27,028 nucleotides of DNA from Finegoldia magna (GTDB lineage: Bacteria; Bacillota; Clostridia; Tissierellales; Peptoniphilaceae): NCBI RefSeq assembly GCF_018371055.1, contig NZ_JAGYZD010000002.1:1-27028 (forward strand). The letters run 5' to 3'. The position numbers were made by a program, and so were the translations under genes. The notes beneath the pieces were generated by a model. It was not told the origin of the DNA. It was given only the letters and a program-made list of their open reading frames with translations, and searched no databases. Positions within the stretch are counted from its first letter, which is position 1. Each line of letters opens with the position of its first letter. Positions 16,057 through 22,765 of this stretch are shown piece by piece.

Positions 16057-17343
16057 ATGGATAAAAAGATTGCAGGTTTAAAATTACCGTATTTTATAAT
16101 CGCATTAGTAATAATCGTTTTATCATTTATATTTGATGTTCTACCAAATGGCATGGTTGGAGCATTTTTGTTTTTGATTGTATTTGGGGAATTATTAAAC
16201 CTAATCGGAAATCACACACCAATTATTAAGACATATTTGGGCGGTGGAGCTATTGTATCTATATTTGTTGGTGCGGCTATAACTTATTATAAATGGTTAC
16301 CAGCTGAATCCATCAAAAGTATAAATACTTTTATGACTAAGGGAGGATTCCTTGATTTCTACATCGCAGCTTTAATCACGGGTTCAATTCTTGGTATGAA
16401 TAGAAAGTTGCTTATCAAAGCGGCTATTAGATATTTACCATGTATTTTGGGTTCTGTAATTGTTGCACTACTTTTAGTAGGTGGTGTAGGTTTGTTGTTC
16501 GGAAAGAGTGTAGGTGAATCTATCGCATACATCGGTATCCCAATTATGGGTGGTGGAATGGGAGCAGGTGCTGTACCTATTTCAAAAGTTTTCGAATCAG
16601 CATTGAACATTCCATCCGAAACTATTTTGAGTAAACTTGTTCCAGCGGTTGCATTGGGAAATGCTATGGCAATCGTTGCAGGTGGTCTTTTAAATAGCTT
16701 AGGAAAAGTAAAACCAAGTTTAACTGGTAATGGTCAATTAGTTAGAAGTGACGACGATAGTTTGAAAGCTGAAAAGAAAGAAAATATAATCTTAGAAGAT
16801 GTTAAAGATTATGGCGCAGGAATTGTAATTGCAACAGCATTTTTCACATTTGGTGCAATATTAGCATTTTTGTTCGAAAAAATCGGTATCAAAATCCACT
16901 CTTATGCTTGGATGATTATTTCTGTAGTTATCGTTAAGGCAGCAGGAATTGTTCCTGAAAAAATCGAACATGTTGCTGAAGGTTGGTACAATTTCGTAGC
17001 CAAAAACTTTACTGCAGCACTTATGCTTGGTATTGGTATGGCATACACTAATTTGGGACAAATTTTCGATGCATTTACACCAAGTTATGTGATTCTTGTC
17101 CTAGCAGTTATCATAGGAGCTATCATTGGTGCAGGTATCGTCGGATATTTCGTAGGATTCTATCCAATCGAAACAGCATTGACTGCCGGATTGTGCATGG
17201 CTAACATGGGCGGTACTGGCGATGTTGCTGTTCTTACGGCTGCAGATAGAATGGAATTGATGCCATTTGCACAAATATCTTCTCGTTTGGGAGGAGCGTT
17301 AATAATTTTATTGGCATCTGTTTTAGTTCCAATATTTTTCTAA
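16057..17343 (+). CDS. 2-hydroxycarboxylate transporter (malate/citrate:cation symporter)
   Basis: A 428-residue integral membrane protein of the 2-HCT family (CitS, CitP, MaeN, CimH relatives). Both re-entrant-loop motifs are visible: GGGMGAGAVPIS at about residues 165-176 and MANMGGTGDVAVLTAADRM at about 381-399. About eleven hydrophobic segments fit the family's inverted-repeat fold. Members import malate or citrate with Na+ or H+, or exchange it for a fermentation product. The malic enzyme that follows makes malate the most likely substrate (inference). A near-perfect AAGGAGGT precedes ATG 16057. A terminator directly follows, so most transcripts end before the malic enzyme gene. Confidence 0.92.
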   Translation: MDKKIAGLKLPYFIIALVIIVLSFIFDVLPNGMVGAFLFLIVFGELLNLIGNHTPIIKTYLGGGAIVSIFVGAAITYYKWLPAESIKSINTFMTKGGFLDFYIAALITGSILGMNRKLLIKAAIRYLPCILGSVIVALLLVGGVGLLFGKSVGESIAYIGIPIMGGGMGAGAVPISKVFESALNIPSETILSKLVPAVALGNAMAIVAGGLLNSLGKVKPSLTGNGQLVRSDDDSLKAEKKENIILEDVKDYGAGIVIATAFFTFGAILAFLFEKIGIKIHSYAWMIISVVIVKAAGIVPEKIEHVAEGWYNFVAKNFTAALMLGIGMAYTNLGQIFDAFTPSYVILVLAVIIGAIIGAGIVGYFVGFYPIETALTAGLCMANMGGTGDVAVLTAADRMELMPFAQISSRLGGALIILLASVLVPIFF

Positions 17344-17350
17344 ATTAATT

Positions 17351-17377
17351 GAGGTATTTTAAATAATACCTCTTTTT
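17351..17377 (+). terminator. Terminator after the 2-HCT transporter gene
   Basis: GAGGTATT (17351-17358) pairs exactly with AATACCTC (17365-17372) around TTAAAT, then TTTTT. Confidence 0.9.
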
Positions 17378-17426
17378 GTTTGGAATAGTTGGGCTTTAGT
17401 GTTAAAATTATATTGTAATAATGTTA

Positions 17427-17444
17427 TTCAACAATTTTGTTGAA
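17427..17444 (+). promoter_or_regulatory. Perfect palindrome upstream of malic enzyme, possible operator
   Basis: TTCAACAA-TT-TTGTTGAA is an exact 8+2+8 inverted repeat, ending 28 bases before the malic enzyme ATG. The two-base centre makes a poor RNA loop, so a dimeric repressor or activator site is more likely. I could not place a confident -35/-10 pair nearby; TATTGT at 17411-17416 is a weak candidate -10. It does not match the Rex or CcpA consensus well. Confidence 0.5.
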
Positions 17445-17472
17445 AGTTATATGAAAATTTATGAGGTGAAAA

Positions 17473-18645
17473 ATGAATATCGAAGAAATCAAACAAAAAG
17501 CTCTTGAACTTCACGAAAAAAATCAAGGAAAATTAGAAGTAGTATCTAAAGTAAAAGTTAATGACGCTATGGATTTGGCGTTGGCTTACACTCCAGGTGT
17601 TGCTGAACCTTGCAAGAAAATTCACGAAGACAATTCATTAGCATATAAATATACAAATAAAGGAAATATGGTTGCAGTTGTAACTGATGGTTCTGCAGTT
17701 TTAGGTTTGGGAAATATCGGTGGAATTGCTGGTATGCCTGTTATGGAAGGTAAATCAGTTTTATTCAAAGAATTTGGTAATGTTGATGCGTTCCCAATTT
17801 GCTTGAATACACAAGACACTGAAGAAATTATTAGAACTGTGAAAGCAATTTCTCCTTCATTCGGTGGAATTAATCTCGAAGATATTGCAGCTCCAAGATG
17901 TTTTGAAATCGAAAAAAGATTAATTGAAGAATTAGATATTCCAGTATTCCACGACGACCAACACGGTACTGCTGTTATCGTATTATCAGCAGTTATCAAT
18001 GCGTTGAGAATCGTTAAGAAAGATATTTCTGATGTCAAAATCGTAATCAGCGGTGCAGGTGCTGCAGGTATTGCAATTTCTAACTTGTTAACATTAGCTG
18101 GTGCTAAGAATAATTTAATCTTAAATAGCCGTGGAATTATCGATCCTGATGATGAAAAACTTGACGAAGCTAGAAGAGAAATCGCTAGAACAACTAACCC
18201 TAATAAAGTTAAAGGCGATTTGAAAACTGCTATGGAAAATGCAGATATTTTCATCGGAGTTTCTGCTCCTGGAATCTTAACAAAAGAAATGGTATCTTCA
18301 ATGAACAAAGATGCTATTGTTTTAGCAATGGCTAATCCAGTTCCAGAAATCTATCCTGACGAAGCAAAAGAAGCTGGTGCAAGAGTTGTTGGAACAGGTA
18401 GAAGTGATTATCCTAACCAAGTTAACAATGTATTGGTATTTCCTGGAGTATTCAGAGGTGCATTGGACGCAAAAGCTGACAGAATTACTGACGATATGAA
18501 ATTATCAGCAGCTTATGCTATTGCTCACATGGTTGAACAACCAACAGAAGAAAGAATTTTACCAGAAGCATTTAACAAGGATGTTGCAAGAAATGTTGCA
18601 AACGCAGTTAAAAAATCTTGGGAAGAAAAGAAAGTTATTAAATAG
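17473..18645 (+). CDS. Malic enzyme (oxaloacetate-decarboxylating malate dehydrogenase)
   Basis: A 390-residue cytoplasmic enzyme of the short bacterial malic-enzyme class: malate + NAD(P)+ gives pyruvate + CO2 + NAD(P)H. Catalytic Tyr39 lies in LAYTPGVAEP and Lys94 in MEGKSVLFKEFG. The metal ligands are Glu136-Asp137 and an Asp in FHDDQHGTA (161/162). The nucleotide-binding loop is SGAGAAGIA (193-201). At the end of the next strand the sequence is LILNSRG, without the acidic residue usual in NAD-preferring Rossmann folds, so cofactor preference is open. GAGGTGA precedes ATG 17473. The pepT gene starts 9 bases after the stop, so the two are co-transcribed. With the upstream 2-HCT carrier it forms a malate utilisation module. 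Confidence 0.95.
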   Translation: MNIEEIKQKALELHEKNQGKLEVVSKVKVNDAMDLALAYTPGVAEPCKKIHEDNSLAYKYTNKGNMVAVVTDGSAVLGLGNIGGIAGMPVMEGKSVLFKEFGNVDAFPICLNTQDTEEIIRTVKAISPSFGGINLEDIAAPRCFEIEKRLIEELDIPVFHDDQHGTAVIVLSAVINALRIVKKDISDVKIVISGAGAAGIAISNLLTLAGAKNNLILNSRGIIDPDDEKLDEARREIARTTNPNKVKGDLKTAMENADIFIGVSAPGILTKEMVSSMNKDAIVLAMANPVPEIYPDEAKEAGARVVGTGRSDYPNQVNNVLVFPGVFRGALDAKADRITDDMKLSAAYAIAHMVEQPTEERILPEAFNKDVARNVANAVKKSWEEKKVIK

Positions 18646-18654
18646 GAGAAAATT

Positions 18655-19866
18655 ATGATAGATATAGTTGATAGATTTATTGAATACGCTAAGATTTACA
18701 CTACAAGTGATGAATCAAGCGAAACATGTCCATCAACAGCTAGACAAAAAGATTTGGGTAATCTTTTGGTTAAGCAACTAAAAGAAATGGGAATCGACAA
18801 TGCGCACATGGATGAAAATGGATATGTGTATGCATCATTAGAATCCAACTTGGATAGAGAATCGAAATCTATAGGATTCATTTCTCATATGGATACTGCC
18901 CCTGATATGTCAGGGGAAAATGTAAAACCACAAATTTTGGAATACAAGGGTGGAGACATCAAATTATCCGATACTGTCACTACAACTGTGGAAGATTTTC
19001 CATTTTTAAAAGATTTGGTAGGTCAAACTTTAATCCATACAGACGGAACTACACTTTTGGGTGCTGACGATAAATCTGGTATCGCGATTATAATGGATGC
19101 TGTGAATAAATTATGCGAAAACAAAGATATTAAGCATCCAACAATTAAAATTGGATTTACTCCTGATGAAGAAATAGGCAGAGGAGCTGATTTGTTCGAT
19201 GTAGAAAAATTCGGCGCTGATTTTGCATATACTTTGGATGGTGGTCCAATTGGAGAATTGGAATACGAAAACTTCAACGCTGCTGGTGCGACAATAACTA
19301 TTCACGGTAAAAATGTTCACCCTGGTAGCGCAAAAAATACTATGATTAATTCACAATTAATCGGTATGGAATTATTCAATGAACTTCCAGTAGCTCAAAG
19401 ACCAGAACATACTGAACATTACGAAGGATTTTATTTGTTGACATCATTCGAAGGGTCTGTTGAAAATACTGTTATGAAATTCATAATCAGAGATCACGAC
19501 AAGAAAAAATTCGAAGAAAAGAAATCTTATTTGGAAAAATTAGTAGAATTCTTGAATGTGAAATACAACAACGCTATCGAATTAGACATGAAAGATAGCT
19601 ATTACAACATGAAAGAAAAAATAGAACCTGTAATGGAAATTGTGGATTTGGCTTACAAATCAATGGAAGATTTGGGAATAAAACCATTAGTTCAACCAAT
19701 CAGAGGTGGTACTGATGGAGCACAATTATCATACAAAGGACTTCCATGCCCGAACATTTTCACTGGTGGATATGCTTTCCACGGAAAGCACGAATTATTA
19801 TCTATCGACCAAATGAAAAAAGCATCGGATTTGGTTTTGAAAATAATAGAAAATTATTCAAAATAA
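18655..19866 (+). CDS. pepT: Peptidase T (tripeptide aminopeptidase)
   Basis: A 403-residue cytoplasmic M20-family zinc peptidase that removes the N-terminal residue from tripeptides. The two-zinc site is visible: His78 and Asp80 in SHMDTAPD, an Asp in LGADDKSG (138/139), Glu172-Glu173 in TPDEEIGRG, Asp195 in TLDGGPIGELE and His379 in FHGKHELL. Length and ligand spacing match the known PepT enzymes almost exactly. Its ribosome site TAGGAGA overlaps the malic enzyme stop codon, giving tight coupling. A terminator follows at 19876-19906. Its role is probably to supply amino acids from imported peptides for fermentation. Confidence 0.96.
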   Translation: MIDIVDRFIEYAKIYTTSDESSETCPSTARQKDLGNLLVKQLKEMGIDNAHMDENGYVYASLESNLDRESKSIGFISHMDTAPDMSGENVKPQILEYKGGDIKLSDTVTTTVEDFPFLKDLVGQTLIHTDGTTLLGADDKSGIAIIMDAVNKLCENKDIKHPTIKIGFTPDEEIGRGADLFDVEKFGADFAYTLDGGPIGELEYENFNAAGATITIHGKNVHPGSAKNTMINSQLIGMELFNELPVAQRPEHTEHYEGFYLLTSFEGSVENTVMKFIIRDHDKKKFEEKKSYLEKLVEFLNVKYNNAIELDMKDSYYNMKEKIEPVMEIVDLAYKSMEDLGIKPLVQPIRGGTDGAQLSYKGLPCPNIFTGGYAFHGKHELLSIDQMKKASDLVLKIIENYSK

Positions 19867-19875
19867 AATATCAAG

Positions 19876-19906
19876 TAGCTTCTAGTAAATCTGGAAGCTA
19901 TTTTTT
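19876..19906 (+). terminator. Terminator after pepT
   Basis: TAGCTTCTAG (19876-19885) pairs with CTGGAAGCTA (19891-19900), one wobble, loop TAAAT, then six T. Confidence 0.92.
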
Positions 19907-19917
19907 ATTGAAAAATG

Positions 19918-19946
19918 TTCCCAACAAAAATAAATTTTGCTATAAT
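19918..19946 (+). promoter_or_regulatory. Promoter of the amino-acid permease gene
   Basis: An extended -10, TGCTATAAT (TATAAT at 19941-19946), has a weak -35 TTCCCA at 19918-19923, 17 bases upstream. The transcript would begin almost at the ribosome site GGAGGG, giving a very short leader. Confidence 0.75.
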
Positions 19947-19963
19947 CTAATTAGGAGGGAAAT

Positions 19964-21424
19964 ATGAAAAACGATGTTTTAATAGACGATCAAAAGAAAA
20001 AATCACTTACAGTGACCAATCTGATTTGGATGGGATTCACAGTTGTATGGGGTTTTGGAAATGTTGTTAATAACTACGCTAACCAAGGTTTGACAGTTAT
20101 TACAAGTTGGATATTCATAATGGCTTTGTATTTTATTCCTTATTCATTGATGGTTGGAGAACTTGGATCAACTTTCAAAGAAGGACAATCAGGACTTAGC
20201 TATTGGATAAAACAAACAATGGGACCATTACTAGCTTATTTGTCCGGCTGGACTTATTGGGTAGTACATATCCCATATTTAGCACAAAAACCACAAAATT
20301 TAATGGTTGCAGGTTCATGGGCGATTTTTAGAAATCCTAAAATGGTAAAATCTTTAAATCCAATTGTACTACAAGCATTAGTGCTAATAATATTTTTATT
20401 ATTTGTACTTTTAGCTGCAAATGGTATTAAATCTATAAAAGTTTTAGGTTCAATTGCCGGTACTGCAAGTTTTGTGATGGGTATTTTATTTATTTTATTA
20501 ATGTTGGCAGCTCCTGCATTAAGAGGAGTAGAAGTCGCATCTCCAAACATGACGAGCATAAAAACTTATCTGCCTAATTTTAACTTGCATTATTTAACGA
20601 CGATATCCATGTTAGTGTTTGCCGTAGGTGGTTGTGAAAAAATCTCACCATATGTAAATGATACACAAGATGCAGGTAAAAATTTCCCAAAAGCTATGTT
20701 AATTATGGCTTTGATGGTAACTGTATCTGCGATTTTGGGTTCAGTTGCAATGGGAATGATGTTTGACACAACAAATGTTGCAAACGACTTAAAAATGAAT
20801 GGTGCTTACTATGCATTTGAAAAATTGGGACAATATTATGGGATAGGTTCATCACTTGTTATCATATATGCATTGACAAACTTCGCTGGACAAGCAGCAG
20901 CTTTGGTTATGAGTATCGACGCGCCGCTTAAACTTTTATTGAGTGAAGCTGATGCAAAATACGTTCCAAACTTCTTGAGAAAAATCAACGACAAAAAAGT
21001 TCCAGTTGGTGGATATAAACTAACTACAATTTTGGTTAGTATTTTGATTATTATTCCAGCATTGGGAATTGGAAACTCAAATGAATTGTACAACTGGTTG
21101 TTGGATTTAAACTCAATAGTAATGCCAATGCGTTATATGTGGGTATTTGCAGCATATTTTGCATTAAAACACTACTTACATGAAAAACAAGGCGTAGAAT
21201 ATAAATTCACAAAATCAAAATCATTCGGTAAATTTATCGCTGGTTGGTGTTTTGTATTTACAGCATTTGCATGTATATTAGGTATGATTCCAAAAGAAGG
21301 GGAACCATTTACAAGTCAATGGAATTTCAAATTGATGCTTAACATTTTGACTCCAGTCGTATTGTTGGGATTGGGACTAATATTACCATCAATTGCTAAA
21401 AAAGAACAAGCTAAAAATAATTAA
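19964..21424 (+). CDS. APC-superfamily amino-acid permease
   Basis: A 486-residue membrane protein with about twelve hydrophobic helices and short polar ends. The first helix region, NLIWMGFTVVWGFGNVVNN, carries the broken-helix G-x-G type motif of APC transporters. The following GQSGLSYWIKQTMGPLLAYLSGW matches the helix-2/3 region of bacterial amino-acid permeases and antiporters related to YjeM and GadC. It would bring in or exchange an amino acid; the substrate cannot be read from sequence. It has its own promoter and a terminator on each side, so it is monocistronic. ATG 19964 lies behind TAGGAGGG. Confidence 0.9.
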   Translation: MKNDVLIDDQKKKSLTVTNLIWMGFTVVWGFGNVVNNYANQGLTVITSWIFIMALYFIPYSLMVGELGSTFKEGQSGLSYWIKQTMGPLLAYLSGWTYWVVHIPYLAQKPQNLMVAGSWAIFRNPKMVKSLNPIVLQALVLIIFLLFVLLAANGIKSIKVLGSIAGTASFVMGILFILLMLAAPALRGVEVASPNMTSIKTYLPNFNLHYLTTISMLVFAVGGCEKISPYVNDTQDAGKNFPKAMLIMALMVTVSAILGSVAMGMMFDTTNVANDLKMNGAYYAFEKLGQYYGIGSSLVIIYALTNFAGQAAALVMSIDAPLKLLLSEADAKYVPNFLRKINDKKVPVGGYKLTTILVSILIIIPALGIGNSNELYNWLLDLNSIVMPMRYMWVFAAYFALKHYLHEKQGVEYKFTKSKSFGKFIAGWCFVFTAFACILGMIPKEGEPFTSQWNFKLMLNILTPVVLLGLGLILPSIAKKEQAKNN

Positions 21425-21462
21425 GACTTAAATTATTTCATAAAAAAATAAATAACATGCGC

Positions 21463-21495
21463 TAGTCGGTTGTCTAAAGATAGCCGACTATTTTT
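21463..21495 (+). terminator. Terminator after the amino-acid permease gene
   Basis: TAGTCGGTTGTC (21463-21474) pairs with GATAGCCGACTA (21479-21490) with two wobbles, loop TAAA, then TTTTT. Confidence 0.92.
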
Positions 21496-21499
21496 GTGA

Positions 21500-21505
21500 T
21501 ATAAT
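21500..21505 (+). promoter_or_regulatory. Extended -10 promoter of the molybdenum hydroxylase operon
   Basis: TGATATAAT places TATAAT at 21500-21505 with an extended TG. Any -35 element would fall inside the preceding terminator stem (about 21477-21482) and shows no good match. AAGGAG and ATG 21534 follow. Confidence 0.6.
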
Positions 21506-21533
21506 ATAGACTGATTAAAATCAAGGAGTGGTT

Positions 21534-22307
21534 ATGTTTACATTAAGAGATTTCAAAAGTCCAGAAACATTGGATGAAGCTTATGAATTATTGATGAAAT
21601 CAAAAATGAATAAAATTTTGGGTGGATGTCATTTTCTTAAAGCTGGCAGTCGTTCATACAATGTTGGGATTGATTTGTCAAAATTAGATTTAAATTACAT
21701 AAAAGTTGAAGACGATGAAATAAAGATCGGAGCAACTACTACATACAGAGATTTGGAATACAATGATTTCTTTAAAGAATTTTGTGACGGAATTATTCCT
21801 AAATCTTTGAAAAGAATTGTGTCAACTCAACTAAGAAACACTGCGCAAGTTGGAGCAAGTGTGTTTTCACGATATGCATTTTCTGATTTTTTGCCGGTAT
21901 TGTTATTATTAGATGCAAAAGTTAGACTTTACAATAATGGTGTAATGAGTGTTGAAGAATTTCTGAATTCAGATATCAAAAAGGATATTTTGGTAGAAGT
22001 AATAATTCCAAATAAAGATATTCATTGCGTACAAATCGTTCAAAGACTTTGCTGCAAGGATTTTCCGATTGCCATTGTAAGTGTTTCTAAAATCGATGAT
22101 AAATACAAGGTAGTATTTGGAGCGAGACCTCAAAAAGCGATGGTAATGAGAGGTGTTTCTGATGAGATTAATGCTAATGGATTCGATAGAGAAAAGACAT
22201 TGGAATTAATAGATGAGTATATAGGGTCAAATAACAAAGCGAAGAAAAAATACAGAAAACTTTTATTTGTTGGATTATTGGAAAAAGCGTTAGGTGAATT
22301 GCAATGA
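21534..22307 (+). CDS. Molybdenum hydroxylase, FAD-binding (medium) subunit
   Basis: A 257-residue protein of the CoxM/XdhB type, which carries the FAD that passes electrons from the iron-sulfur subunit to the final acceptor. The opening FKSPETLDEAYELL, the first FAD loop GGCHFLKAGS, the segment STQLRNTAQVGASVFSRYAFSDFLPVL (second FAD loop, VGAS where many have IGGN) and a C-terminal helical end fit the family. ATG 21534 is preferred to GTG 21528, which overlaps the AAGGAG ribosome site. It overlaps the next gene by four bases (ATGA). The medium-small-large gene order is typical of bacterial members. The enzyme acts in the cytoplasm. Confidence 0.9.
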   Translation: MFTLRDFKSPETLDEAYELLMKSKMNKILGGCHFLKAGSRSYNVGIDLSKLDLNYIKVEDDEIKIGATTTYRDLEYNDFFKEFCDGIIPKSLKRIVSTQLRNTAQVGASVFSRYAFSDFLPVLLLLDAKVRLYNNGVMSVEEFLNSDIKKDILVEVIIPNKDIHCVQIVQRLCCKDFPIAIVSVSKIDDKYKVVFGARPQKAMVMRGVSDEINANGFDREKTLELIDEYIGSNNKAKKKYRKLLFVGLLEKALGELQ

Positions 22308-22765
22308 TTATAGAATTAAATGTTAACAATAAAAATCATATAGCTAGTGTTGATTGCGATACTACTTTGTACAATGTGCTTCGCGATTTAGGTTATAAAT
22401 CGGTGAAGTGTGGTTGTACTACATCAAATTGTGGTCTATGCACTGTGTGGTTGGAAGATGTTCCGGTACTTTCTTGTTCTGTTTTGGCATTAAGGTGTGA
22501 AGGCAAAAAGATTATAACTTTGGAAGGAATTTCTGATAGCCAAAGAAAATTCGGAGAACTTTTGACTGAAGAAGGTGGCGAACAATGTGGTTTTTGTTCA
22601 CCAGGGTTCATTATGAATGTTTTGAGTTTGAAGAAAACTATAAAAAACCCTACAGATGAAGAAATCGAAGATTATTTGATGGGTAATTTATGCAGATGTA
22701 CAGGTTATGCATCTCAAATGAGAGCTATTAAGAAATATTTGGAGATTGATGATGAAGATAAATAA
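22304..22765 (+). CDS. Molybdenum hydroxylase, [2Fe-2S] (small) subunit
   Basis: A 153-residue protein carrying two [2Fe-2S] clusters. The plant-ferredoxin-type cluster has Cys38, Cys43, Cys46 and Cys58 (pattern C-x4-C-x2-C-x11-C). The helical C-terminal cluster has Cys95, Cys98, Cys130 and Cys132 in QCGFCSPG and LCRCTGY. All eight ligands are present, and an extra Cys36 precedes the first set. It relays electrons from the molybdenum site to FAD. The start overlaps the upstream stop (ATGA), with AGGTGA at 22292-22297, and its end overlaps the large subunit by 14 bases. Length is normal for the family. Confidence 0.96.
   Translation: MIIELNVNNKNHIASVDCDTTLYNVLRDLGYKSVKCGCTTSNCGLCTVWLEDVPVLSCSVLALRCEGKKIITLEGISDSQRKFGELLTEEGGEQCGFCSPGFIMNVLSLKKTIKNPTDEEIEDYLMGNLCRCTGYASQMRAIKKYLEIDDEDK

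Noticed and set aside
17622..18308. Long open frame of 228 codons on the minus strand inside malic enzyme
   Set aside because: It is fully antisense to a secure gene, has no ribosome site, and its composition mirrors the codon pattern of the sense gene.
19746..19967. 73-codon open frame overlapping the end of pepT
   Set aside because: It sits in another frame of pepT, runs through its terminator, and has no ribosome site or domain.
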